From positions 1,079,279-1,143,278 of the forward strand of contig NW_006281101.1 in the NCBI RefSeq assembly GCF_000203795.2: DNA of 64,000 nucleotides. The letters run 5' to 3'. Of the stretch, positions 47,171-55,932 are shown one piece after another. A program made the translations under genes and the position numbers. Origin of the DNA: Batrachochytrium dendrobatidis JAM81. Its lineage: Eukaryota; Chytridiomycota; Chytridiomycetes; Rhizophydiales. The notes below the pieces were generated by a model. It ran no database searches. It saw nothing but the letters and a program-made list of their open reading frames with translations, and was not told the DNA's origin. Numbering within the stretch: the stretch's first letter is position 1; every line of letters begins with the position of its first letter.

Positions 47171-47927
47171 ATGCATGTTTATTGACAATCATTTCACTGG
47201 CTACAACATAAAGCATTCTCACGTGGATACGCTGTTCCTCCTTCTAGTCAAATAGGAAGGGTTTGGGAATGAGGACATGTGGAATTTACTTGCCATGCTG
47301 TTCGCGACTAGCGACCTCCAACATACTGTTTACGTGTCCCATCAATATCGCGGGTAGCGTACCCTAAGTCTACAACTTCAACTCGAGTGCACAAGACTTG
47401 TATCTCAAAGTAGGCCTATGGTGCAGTAAGCAGTGTTTTTTTGGCCTTCCAAGTACTTTATTTTCAAGCCAGCATATGAACATATGTTGAGTGAATAAAC
47501 AAAATTCAGTAGCAAGTTTAAACCAAGGGTATTAGGCCAACAAGTATTGTTTTTTGCCTAATGGTTTTCTCGCAACCCTGTTCAAATGAATAATTTAATG
47601 CCCCATTAGTTTCATGTTTTCACTGCATGATTAAATTAGTCCCGAGTTCAGACTTGGTGTGCTTTACGCCTATAATTACAGGCTCAAGTTATGGTGGCTG
47701 CTGTCAACTTAGAATACAAGCTGCACTGCCGCCTCGTAAAGTTATTGAACCCGCAGTTTTACCGTTTTTCATAAAGAGACGCTATAAAGACTTGGGGCTC
47801 CAAAGTTCTTGTTAAGATTTGCGACATTTATCCCTCATACATAGATTCCGCAATTGTTGTATAATAGTTGTGAACTACTCCGTATATACACTTACTTGTA
47901 CACCCCATTGAGTCAGTGTCTACCAAT
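47171..47927. other. Spacer upstream of CAP2
   Basis: About 750 bases without a gene. A TATA-like ctataaag at 47782 lies about 145 bases before the CAP2 start. Short frames in the last 100 bases are read-through of the CAP2 gene in other frames. Confidence 0.35.
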
Positions 47928-48902
47928 ATGCATTTCCCATCTGCCATTATCGGCACTCTTTCTTTCATGTCTGTGGTCGCTGCTACCACTATGCACAACT
48001 CGGCCACTGAGCCGATCGAGATGGTTGGTCAAGGCAAGCTTCAGCAGTCTAAAGTCAAGCGATCTCACATTGAAGGTGGTAAACATATCAATCATAGGAA
48101 GAATTCTCACAAGAGGCGCCGTAAGATTCATAGACTGAACAAGCGCAACGGTGCTCATCGCTCCTGTACCAAGACAGCTACTACCGCCACTATTGGAGCA
48201 TCAATTAATAATTTTGATCGAAGCGAGGTGACACCAACTACTCTCAAAAAGAAGTCCACCACAACTCCCAAGAGCCCTACTCCAGCTTCCAAGAAGCCTG
48301 TCCCAACTTTCAAGAGTTCGGTTTCGGCTCACAAAAAGTCTGCTCCAACTCCCAAAAGTCCCGCACCAGCTCCTAGAAAGCAGCCATCTCCAGTTCCCAA
48401 GAGACCCACACCAACCCCCAAGCCAGCTCCTCCCCCAGGCCCAAAACCCCGTAAAGGAGGAAACACCGGTATTGGTGCTGTCGAAAAAAGCTGTCTTGAC
48501 GCCCACAATTACTACCGTGCCATGGTTGGTGTCCCTCCATTGAGTTGGTCTACCACTCTCCAAAACATTGCTCAGCGTTATGCTCAAGAACTCATGGGAA
48601 ACCCTCTTAAACACTCCAGTTTGCGTACCTATGGTGAGAATCTCGATCGCATGACTGGTGCAACACTTACTTGTGAGCATGCTATGGAGACATTCTTTAA
48701 CGAGTACCAACACTACTCTGGCGAGCGTATCTTTGTCAACGCCCAGTTTGAAAAGTATGGTCATTACACTCAGCTCATCTGGCCCAGCACTAACTCTGTA
48801 GGTTGTGGCATGGCAAACGATGGTCATGAATGGAATTTTGTCTGTGAGTACTATCCCCCCGGAAACTATGTTGGTCAAACTGCTCCAACTTACCGTCCTT
48901 AA
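47928..48902 (+). CDS. CAP2: secreted CAP/SCP protein with Pro/Lys-rich stalk
   Basis: One exon, 324 residues from ATG at 47928; the frame reaches back to a GTG at 47916 that is not needed. It has a signal peptide (MHFPSAIIGTLSFMSVVAAT), then Lys-Arg sites (SKVKRSHIEG, RLNKRNGAHR). A stalk of about 80 residues is built from degenerate TPKSPTPA / PVPKRPTPTP units, a pattern typical of O-glycosylated cell-wall spacers. The CAP domain occupies the last about 140 residues: CLDAHNYYRAMVGVPPLSWS, LKHSSLRTYGENLDR, GHYTQLIWPSTNSVGCGMA and CEYYPPGNYVG. All four CAP signature motifs are present. Confidence 0.9.
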   Translation: MHFPSAIIGTLSFMSVVAATTMHNSATEPIEMVGQGKLQQSKVKRSHIEGGKHINHRKNSHKRRRKIHRLNKRNGAHRSCTKTATTATIGASINNFDRSEVTPTTLKKKSTTTPKSPTPASKKPVPTFKSSVSAHKKSAPTPKSPAPAPRKQPSPVPKRPTPTPKPAPPPGPKPRKGGNTGIGAVEKSCLDAHNYYRAMVGVPPLSWSTTLQNIAQRYAQELMGNPLKHSSLRTYGENLDRMTGATLTCEHAMETFFNEYQHYSGERIFVNAQFEKYGHYTQLIWPSTNSVGCGMANDGHEWNFVCEYYPPGNYVGQTAPTYRP

Positions 48903-49097
48903 ACTTGGCGGTTTCTGCGACTTGGGATTCCATTGTTTGATAGCGCAATGCCTTTTAACTTTGAACTCTTCTAAACCATTACCACTTTCCATCTGATGCC
49001 ATTTGTTTTTTATTTCTTGGGAAATACAAACCTGTTACAATATCTTATATATTATATCATTGCTGGTCGTTGAACTATTATCGATAGCTGGCTTTTA

Positions 49098-49415
49098 CAG
49101 CCGTATTCACAGAATAGAACATTAAATATAAGGGTATCAAAGCCTATAATAGACGATTAGTATCATCAAATGATGCTTCATACCAAATTCACTGGTTAAT
49201 ATCGTGGCGTCTAAACCAATGGCTAGATTACAATGGATGAATTCAATGATCATACAATATACGGCTACACCAAACGAAGACAATTTCAATTTAAACTATA
49301 GTCTAATACTATGTGCTTATTCAAGAATTGTGAATGCCCAATAGAAAGCGCAACAGACATCTAATCATTGCCTATTCCAAGATAAACAAGTGTTCCATTT
49401 GCATGAATATGGCTG
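49098..49415. mobile_element. Inverted-repeat element (MITE-like), 318 bp
   Basis: The left end CAGCCGTATTCACAGAATAG and the right end, whose inverted form begins CAGCCATATTCATGCAAATG, are flanked by TA on both sides. It is an internally deleted relative of the 540-bp copies, located between CAP2 and CAP3. Confidence 0.75.
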
Positions 49416-49592
49416 TAAATGCGAGATGGTTAGTCCAGTGTGCCTCCCTTGACTGTTATGATAAACTATGCATTTCTAGTTCATTGCTGTTCATTCGCTA
49501 TTGCGTTATTATACCACTCGATTGCTAAACTCACCTAGCCTGTCGAGCATATCAATACTTGTCCGCTACCCGTACCTATCGCTGCATATAAC

Positions 49593-50327
49593 ATGGGATT
49601 ATTTTCCAGCCGAAAAAAGACAGACTCTTCTGTCAGCTCCTTGGCAACATCTGGAAGAATGGTAACAACAACCACAACAACCAAGACAACAACGATCATT
49701 AATGGCAAGCCAGTCACTACTACTGTTGTCAAAGTAGAGCAAAAGCAACTTCCTTTGTCACTACAAACTCCGTCAGCGACTCTTTTACCAAAGCCATCAT
49801 CTACAACCACAACCACTACTACATATTACAAATCGGTTGCATCTAAACCGCTTTCAGTTGAAAAGCCTCCCTCTACAGACATTCCTCCACATGAATTTGC
49901 AGAAGAGTGTATGTTTCGGCACAATCATTATAGAGCACTTGCTGGTCTTCCCCCACTCAAATGGTCCGACACTCTCGCTGCTGCATCCCAAACTTGGGCC
50001 AACCATCTTGCCTCGACCAATAGGTTTGAGCATTCGCATGGCAAGGTTGGGAAATATGGCGAAAATCTATACTGGACAACAAATAACAAAGCCATTTGTC
50101 GTGACGCTATGGAAGCCTTTTACGCCGAAAAAAAGCTGTATCATGGCGAGCCCATCAGCAACAACAACTGTCATGCCATTGGCCATTACACTCAACTCAT
50201 GTGGCCTACGACGACACATGTTGGTTGCGCTATTGCCACGGACAAGTCAAAGCAAAAACATACAATAGTGTTTGAATACTGGCCTCAAGGCAATATTCTT
50301 GGCCAGTGTGCACCACATAGTTTTTAA
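49593..50327 (+). CDS. CAP3: CAP protein without signal peptide, possible N-myristoylation
   Basis: One exon, 244 residues. The N-terminus is MGLFSSRKKTDSS: Gly at 2, Ser at 6 and then basic residues, the pattern of N-myristoylated proteins, with no hydrophobic signal sequence. A Thr-rich stretch follows (TTTTTTKTTTIINGKPVTTT). The CAP domain is well conserved: CMFRHNHYRALAGLPPLKWS, FEHSHGKVGKYGENLYW, GHYTQLMWPTTTHVGCAIA and FEYWPQGNILGQC. In the last motif Phe replaces the Cys found in the secreted neighbours (CEY), losing a disulfide partner. Together this suggests a cytosolic, membrane-attached protein similar in layout to animal GAPR-1/GLIPR2. Upstream exons with a signal sequence were not found. 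Confidence 0.85.
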   Translation: MGLFSSRKKTDSSVSSLATSGRMVTTTTTTKTTTIINGKPVTTTVVKVEQKQLPLSLQTPSATLLPKPSSTTTTTTTYYKSVASKPLSVEKPPSTDIPPHEFAEECMFRHNHYRALAGLPPLKWSDTLAAASQTWANHLASTNRFEHSHGKVGKYGENLYWTTNNKAICRDAMEAFYAEKKLYHGEPISNNNCHAIGHYTQLMWPTTTHVGCAIATDKSKQKHTIVFEYWPQGNILGQCAPHSF

Positions 50328-50460
50328 TACTCACGCATGGTCAAAGGTAGCACGAGATGTAAGCTTAAGTAGGCTGGCACATCTTCTTTTCCAGTCTTGT
50401 TTCTATATCTTTAAACATGGAATATCATTTGAATTATACTTGTCCTACATGCTTCATTTA

Positions 50461-50820
50461 CAGCCGTATTCATGTAAAATTGAACACTCGTAAGGATACC
50501 AAAGTATATAATAAAGTCGGTTTCATGAAACAGCAACTTCCATCAAATTTATTGGACAATTGTGTTATATAAGCCAATGTCTGGTTTGCAATGGATGAAC
50601 TTGATGAATTTGATGATCGTACAATGTACGGCTATGCCAAAAGTGGAAAAAGAGACAATCTCAATTCAAAATTATAGTCTGTGTGCACCGTATGATGGGC
50701 ATTGTGCTTGTTGAATTGAGATTGTATTGAAGCCGATTTCTAATAGAAAGACCTACCGAATGTTTGGCCACTGTCTATTCTGGGGCAAAATGGTGTTCTA
50801 TTTTACATGAACACAGTTGC
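50461..50820. mobile_element. Inverted-repeat element (MITE-like), about 360 bp
   Basis: It starts TA-CAGCCGTATTCATGTAAAA at 50459-50480. The right end is decayed (ttctattttacatgaacaca near 50797). Internal bases match the copies at 32059, 53890 and 63077. It lies between CAP3 and CAP4. Confidence 0.65.
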
Positions 50821-51449
50821 AATAGGGTATTGATGATCATTTATGCAAACACCAAAAGGCTCCAGTACTTTATGGACCCATCATAGTAATTTGCAACGGC
50901 CCTGACAGTTTGCATGATTGAACAGATTAGACCAATCGGTAAGTTACCGAGGCATGGTGGCAGTGTAATGGTTAGAAGGATCCTGATGCATTGTCATGCA
51001 GATGGTTTGCAATAGACATCATGCTCTTATCTAAATAGTTGACAGTCAAATAGTTTGGACATTTGTAGACTCATTCCAGCCCACATGAAACTAGAGCTGG
51101 TATAACTGCATACACAAAAATATAGCAAAAACAATATTTGTTAAACCTAAATAAAGTGGCTTTAGATTGATGACATGCTTGAAGCAATCAGAATTCTAAT
51201 CATTGCTCGTGGCCATTCCACTATCTTGTCAGTGGTGGTGATGGTCAGTCTTTTGTAATCTTGCCGCTCAGCAACGCCCCCACTGCTATTTTGGCCAATT
51301 CGTTCTAAACGGCTAGTTTTTGGCATGTGGCACTTGAAGTTTAAAACAATTCTAGACTAGTGGCACACGGGTTCATGTTGATTCACACATCGCTGCTACA
51401 CCCGTTTAGACTATTTGACAAACAACAATGCAGCCACATCAATATTCGT
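50821..51449. other. Spacer upstream of CAP4
   Basis: About 630 AT-rich bases; no gene, RNA or clear repeat seen. Confidence 0.4.
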
Positions 51450-51458
51450 TATATAAAA
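51450..51458 (+). promoter_or_regulatory. TATA box of CAP4
   Basis: tatataaaa lies 112 bases before the CAP4 start codon, at a distance and strength matching the boxes before CAP5 and CAP6. Confidence 0.5.
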
Positions 51459-51569
51459 CATGTCTTGGTCTGTCCTTTTCAACCAGAGCCCCTTTGTAAA
51501 GCAGCACTTTAAATCCGTTACATAGCCTATCCTATACATCCAAATTTTGCATTGTATAATTACTAAAAG

Positions 51570-52394
51570 ATGGTTTCACTTACTACATGCATAACTATGC
51601 TGATACTTTCTACACTGTCGTGTGTCACCTCTAAACCTATAGCTGCAGGATCATCTATGGAAATTGCAGGGGCAGACGGCTCTACTGGTATCAGCCATAG
51701 TCTTTACAAGAGAAAAATAAGAAGATGCAAGCGCAGAAAATCAGATCCACCTGCAGCTAAAAATAAAATCAAGAGTGGTGTGAAATCCCAGCCTACTCCA
51801 AAATCTGCTCCTCAACCTGCTCCTCAACCTCCTACTCCAAAATCTGCTCCAAAATCCGTTCCTCAGCCTGCTCCAAAATCTGTTCCAAAACCTGCTCCTC
51901 AGCCTGCTCCTCAACCTGCTCCTCAGCCTACCCAATCTATTCCTCAAGGTACACCTCGCAAAAGCGGAAATACTGGTTTGAATGAGTTTCAGCAAGATTG
52001 CTTGAATACGCACAATCGATTCCGTGCCATTGTTGGCGTCAATCCACTTAGCTGGTCTATAGCTGCAGAACAAGCTGCTCAAACTTGGGCCAGTCATCTT
52101 GCATCTACAGGTCTTTTTCAGCACTCAAAGGGAGCTGTTGGTAAATTTGGTGAGAATCTGTTTTGGTCTAGTCGCGGCGTATATCCTTGCAGTCTAGCCA
52201 TTCAAGCGTTTTTTGACGAGCGTAAAGACTACAATGGTGAACCAATTGGGCAAGGAAATTTTGAATCCTATGGTCATTACACCCAACTGGTTTGGCCCGA
52301 CACCACCCAACTTGGATGTGCTCTTGCCGGAGGAAACACTGTCTGTGAATATTTTCCTCCTGGAAACATTACAGGCAAGCGTGCTCCACGATAG
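51570..52394 (+). CDS. CAP4: secreted CAP/SCP protein with Pro-Gln/Pro-Ala repeat stalk
   Basis: One exon, 274 residues. It has a signal peptide (MVSLTTCITMLILSTLSCVTS), a strongly basic patch with Lys-Arg sites (LYKRKIRRCKRRK), and a stalk made of PAPQPAPKSVPKPAPQP-type units. The CAP domain reads CLNTHNRFRAIVGVNPLSWS, FQHSKGAVGKFGENLFW, GHYTQLVWPDTTQLGCALA and CEYFPPGNITGKRAPR. From the CAP domain to beyond the stop codon it is nearly identical at base level to CAP5, so the two are recent duplicates; their stalks differ. Confidence 0.92.
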   Translation: MVSLTTCITMLILSTLSCVTSKPIAAGSSMEIAGADGSTGISHSLYKRKIRRCKRRKSDPPAAKNKIKSGVKSQPTPKSAPQPAPQPPTPKSAPKSVPQPAPKSVPKPAPQPAPQPAPQPTQSIPQGTPRKSGNTGLNEFQQDCLNTHNRFRAIVGVNPLSWSIAAEQAAQTWASHLASTGLFQHSKGAVGKFGENLFWSSRGVYPCSLAIQAFFDERKDYNGEPIGQGNFESYGHYTQLVWPDTTQLGCALAGGNTVCEYFPPGNITGKRAPR

Positions 52395-52982
52395 TCTTAT
52401 TTTTGTGCATACTGATTTTTACAGCTATTGAATAGAAATATTGAAAAATATTTGTGGTTTCTAGTATCATCTCATTGAATTATCAATAAAAAAGATAATG
52501 ACTGAACTGTGAGGTAGATAGTCTTTTGGGTGGTGGCTGGGATTCGGTTTAATAAAGTCTAATGCTTGTGGCTTCGTGACGTGCTGATAATGACCCATCA
52601 ATGGCTTGGCCAGTGATTTATGTTCGTGAACTTTAAATATTCATCTAAAAGGTTTCCCACATAATGACTGAATGCCATTGGCTTTGAAAAACGGACCTAG
52701 TTACTCACCTGGTTATGGCACGTGTTTCAAGAGTCGAAAAAGAGCATGTATTGGTCATAGCGGCATACGACGTCAGAGCGATTAATGTTGAGCATATGAC
52801 TTTGCTGAGTAATCAACATGGTAGTATATTATCAGCCAGTAAAGTCTAATTTAGACTCATGGTTTTCCAAACTGATGTAAAAACGCGATGATGGTTTAAA
52901 CTCCGCTGATATATGCGTAGCATAATAGTATTATGCATCATTATTGGCTGAGATGTAATTGAATCATTGCCAATTGGCATAG
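52395..52982. other. Spacer between CAP4 and CAP5
   Basis: About 590 bases with no gene and, unlike the other spacers of the array, no recognisable inverted-repeat element. The first about 40 bases match the sequence after CAP5. Confidence 0.45.
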
Positions 52983-52990
52983 TATAAAAA
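52983..52990 (+). promoter_or_regulatory. TATA box of CAP5
   Basis: tataaaaa, 58 bases upstream of the CAP5 start codon, implies a short leader. Confidence 0.5.
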
Positions 52991-53047
52991 GAATAGCTGC
53001 CAGTATATAGTTTAGGTATATCCATCATCTAAACACTTGTATCTACA

Positions 53048-53749
53048 ATGGTCAATTTCGTTATTGCTGCTTTTCTTTTAGTAGTTTCCTCATCTTGCAC
53101 AGCTGCTACAGCTGGTGCAACTGGTACATCAGTTGAGCCATGCGATTCTAAAAACTCGAATCACCCTCGAGAAACCCGCAAACGTACTACCAGGAGAAAG
53201 CGTAGATCGAGAAGCACTACAACCACCGTCAAGCCATCTGTTACACGCAGGCCTACCACCAATCCACTGCCACAACCTGCTCCAACATCTGTCCAACCAC
53301 CTGCTCCTCAGCCAACAACAGGTGGTGGTAATTTGGGAGAATTCCAACAAGATTGCTTGAATACACACAATCGATTCCGTGCCATTGTTGGCGTCAATCC
53401 ACTTAGTTGGTCTGCAGCAGCAGAACAAGCTGCTCGAACGTGGGCCAATCATCTTGCATCTACAGGTCTTTTTGAACATTCAAAGGGAGCTGTTGGTAAA
53501 TTTGGTGAGAATTTGTATTGGTCTAGTCGTGGCGTATATCCTTGCAGTCAAGCCATTCAAGTGTTTTTTGACGAGCGTAAAAACTACAATGGTGAACCAA
53601 TTGGGCAAGGAAACTTTAGCAAATATGGCCATTACACCCAACTGGTTTGGCCTACCACCACCCAGCTTGGATGCGCTCTTGCCGGAGGAAACACTGTCTG
53701 TGAATACTCTCCTCCTGGAAACATTACAGGCCAGCGTGCTCCACGATAG
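53048..53749 (+). CDS. CAP5: secreted CAP/SCP protein, short stalk
   Basis: One exon, 233 residues. It has a signal peptide (MVNFVIAAFLLVVSSSCTAA), then a basic patch (RKRTTRRKRRSRS) and a short Thr/Pro stalk of about 40 residues. The CAP domain (CLNTHNRFRAIVGVNPLSWS, FEHSKGAVGKFGENLYW, GHYTQLVWPTTTQLGCALA, CEYSPPGNITGQRAPR) differs from CAP4 at only a handful of positions, and near-identity continues into the 3' flank. The stalk is unrelated in length and unit to that of CAP4. Confidence 0.92.
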   Translation: MVNFVIAAFLLVVSSSCTAATAGATGTSVEPCDSKNSNHPRETRKRTTRRKRRSRSTTTTVKPSVTRRPTTNPLPQPAPTSVQPPAPQPTTGGGNLGEFQQDCLNTHNRFRAIVGVNPLSWSAAAEQAARTWANHLASTGLFEHSKGAVGKFGENLYWSSRGVYPCSQAIQVFFDERKNYNGEPIGQGNFSKYGHYTQLVWPTTTQLGCALAGGNTVCEYSPPGNITGQRAPR

Positions 53750-53889
53750 TCTTATTTTTATGCATACTGATTTTTATACTCGATAAATTAAATAAACAAT
53801 CTCAAGAATGCAATTATACATGCCAATCACCAGGATATCAGTAAACTAATGAGTTTATACACCAGTCTTGTCCAGCAAATGTGGGTTGA

Positions 53890-54242
53890 ATCGGCACCTA
53901 TCATTTCATGAGATTGAGTGTTCTCTTGAACTAGAACGCAAGCGTATGAGATCAAGATACAGCAATAATGAGTTTGACAGCATCAAAGCAGCTGAACCCA
54001 ATATCTGGATTGCAATGAATAAATCTGGTGATCACACAATGTATGGCTATGCCAAAAGTGGATCATCTCAGTTCAAAACTAATCTAATTGTATGCGTCGT
54101 ATGATGGACGCTGTGTTTTTTTGAATTGAGTGTCCATTCAAGTCAATTTGCAGTAGAACAACAACGACTATGCAATCATTGTATATCCAAAGCATTGACT
54201 GCAAGATGAATACAAGCCCCATTTTACGTGAATACAACAGTG
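53890..54242. mobile_element. Inverted-repeat element, left end lost
   Basis: The right end is at 54224-54242 (ccccattttacgtgaataca). Internal blocks (gtgttctcttgaactagaac at 53919; atctggattgcaatgaataa at 54003) match the full-length copies. It lies between CAP5 and CAP6. The 78-codon frame at 53868 is within it. Confidence 0.6.
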
Positions 54243-54550
54243 AATAGATCCATTTCAAAGTGGTCCCAAAATGCCGAGTCAATTTGGGACACTGCTTGCT
54301 ACCCGATTCGATTTGCACGCTTATAGTTGTGGCCCTTTTTTGTTTTAATTACTGATAGGGCGTAAAGCTTTATTATATTAAGGGAGGATGCGGTGTATTG
54401 ATATACAATATCGACACAACCTCGAGCAATTCACTATAAATGTATTATATCTTTAATACAAGCATCGCCAAGATTTTACAGCACTGCCACCTCCCTGATG
54501 CTGATTAATAGCCCTATATTTTATTGCTATTGGCAAGCCGAGTGCCAGAA

Positions 54551-54558
54551 TATATAAG
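54551..54558 (+). promoter_or_regulatory. TATA box of CAP6
   Basis: tatataag, about 52 bases before the CAP6 start codon. Confidence 0.5.
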
Positions 54559-54609
54559 CCAGGTGCCCCATTTTCTGCATGCCACCTAGATATCACTTTT
54601 GCATATACG

Positions 54610-55653
54610 ATGGTCAAAATAGTATTTGTTTCTATGGCAGTTGCGTGTGCCACCACATTTGTATTTGCCACTCCTCGCAGTTTGGGCCCAAAGTCTGGCA
54701 GTGCACATCAGTCAGCTATCGGCAAGCGTCGCGGTATCTCTGTTCAACGACCCAGCAATAGGGGTCTTGTTCACAAACGTAATGACAGTTCCATTAAGAA
54801 AGTTGCTAAACCGCTCTCCAAGCCAGTGGGAGCTGTCAAATCATCTCCCAAAAGACAGGTTCAAAAGAAGCCATCTCCCAAAAGACAGGTTCAAAAGAAA
54901 CTATCTCCCAAAAGACAGGTTCAAAAGAAACTATCTCCCAAAAGACAGGCTCAAAAGAAGCTATCTCCCAAAAGACAGGTTCAAAAGAAACTATCTCCCA
55001 AAAGACAGGCTCAAAAGAAACTATCTCCCAAAAGACAGGTTCAAAAGAAGCTATCTCCCAAAAGACAGGTTCAAAAGAAGCTATCTCCCAAAAGACAGGT
55101 TCAAAAGAAGCTATCTCCCAAAAGACAGGTTCGAAAGAGTCCATCTCCTAGGAGAAGACAGGTTCGAAAGAGTCCATCTCCTAGGAGAAGACGTATTCAA
55201 AGAGTTTCTTCAAATCTACACACGACTGGAAACAGTGGTATGAGCGGGTTTGAAGCTGATTGCTTGAATACACACAATCAATTACGCGCTGTTGTTGGTG
55301 CTCCGTCATTAAGCTGGTCTCGTTCTGCTGCAAACGCTGCTCAAACTTGGGCCAATCATCTTGCATCTACAGGTCTTTTCCAGCACTCAGGGGGAGCTGT
55401 GGGTGGATTTGGCGAGAGTCTTTATCGGTCTAGTCATGGACAATCTTGCGGTGTGGCCGTCAGGGCATTCTTTAGCGAGCGTGTATATTATCACGGTGGG
55501 CCAATCAGTCTACAAGACCTTAATAATTATGGCCACTACACCCAATTGGTGTGGGCTTCTACCAGACAGGTTGGGTGTGCTCAAGCTGGCGGTAATATCG
55601 TCTGCGAATACTTTCCTCCTGGCAACACTATTGGCCAATATACTTTCCGTTAA
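54610..55653 (+). CDS. CAP6: secreted CAP/SCP protein with tandem Lys-Arg repeat region
   Basis: One exon, 347 residues. It has a signal peptide (MVKIVFVSMAVACATTFVFA) and Lys-Arg sites (IGKRRGIS, VHKRNDS). Ten near-identical 10-residue units of SPKRQVQKKL type follow, then two longer units of SPRRRQVRKSP type. The CAP domain is CLNTHNQLRAVVGAPSLSWS, FQHSGGAVGGFGESLYR, GHYTQLVWASTRQVGCAQA and CEYFPPGNTIGQ. Here GEN is changed to GES and the Trp after Tyr to Arg. The repeat would give a very basic stalk, or a series of peptides if each Lys-Arg is cut by a Kex2-type protease. Confidence 0.9.
   Translation: MVKIVFVSMAVACATTFVFATPRSLGPKSGSAHQSAIGKRRGISVQRPSNRGLVHKRNDSSIKKVAKPLSKPVGAVKSSPKRQVQKKPSPKRQVQKKLSPKRQVQKKLSPKRQAQKKLSPKRQVQKKLSPKRQAQKKLSPKRQVQKKLSPKRQVQKKLSPKRQVQKKLSPKRQVRKSPSPRRRQVRKSPSPRRRRIQRVSSNLHTTGNSGMSGFEADCLNTHNQLRAVVGAPSLSWSRSAANAAQTWANHLASTGLFQHSGGAVGGFGESLYRSSHGQSCGVAVRAFFSERVYYHGGPISLQDLNNYGHYTQLVWASTRQVGCAQAGGNIVCEYFPPGNTIGQYTFR
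54841..55200 (+). repeat. Tandem 30-bp repeat within CAP6 (10 units) followed by two 33-bp units
   Basis: Units of ctatctcccaaaagacaggt tcaaaagaag spacing run from 54841 to 55140 in exact 30-base steps, with only Val/Ala and Lys-codon changes. Two units of ccatctcctaggagaagaca type follow to about 55190. Near-identity at synonymous sites points to recent expansion, so copy number is likely variable. Confidence 0.9.
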
Positions 55654-55689
55654 CTTTTAATCACTATTTTTTTTATTTGCATATAATTG

Positions 55690-55890
55690 CAGCGTATTCG
55701 TGTAAAATGAAACACTAAATAAAAATATTAGCCCATAGTAAACAGCCAGTCTTCAAATTTATTGAACAAGCTTGTGTTATGAACTCTTTAGTTTGCTGGT
55801 CTCCTAGTAGTTGAACATGGAAACAACCGTTGTATTCCTGGAATTGTTCTCTTGAATTAGGTGTAAACGTATCTAAAGTTTAGAATACAA
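55690..55890. mobile_element. Inverted-repeat element, left part only
   Basis: It starts CAGCGTATTCGTGTAAAATG and continues with the internal blocks of the full-length copies (gaaacaaccgttgtattcct; ttgttctcttgaattaggtg), then breaks off before the right end. It lies after CAP6. Confidence 0.6.
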
Positions 55891-55932
55891 AGTTGAGTTT
55901 ATAAAGTTGATGTAGAGCAGGCTCTCCTCGGC

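Noticed and set aside
47281..47420. Possible tRNA or small RNA
   Set aside because: The stretch is locally GC-richer and has short complementary runs, but I could not fold a cloverleaf or find A and B box consensus in the right order.
48201..48992. 263-codon minus-strand frame opposite CAP2
   Set aside because: It is antisense to the low-complexity stalk and CAP domain of CAP2, whose plus-strand frame has signal peptide and family motifs. The antisense protein has no recognisable domain.
53868..54104. 78-codon plus-strand frame after CAP5
   Set aside because: It overlaps an inverted-repeat element. The matching positions in other copies are not open.
54836..55144. A 102-codon minus-strand frame made of a repeated EPVFWEI unit
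   Set aside because: It is the exact antisense of the 30-bp repeat in CAP6. A repeat whose length is a multiple of three stays open in several frames automatically, and there is no start context or flanking exon.
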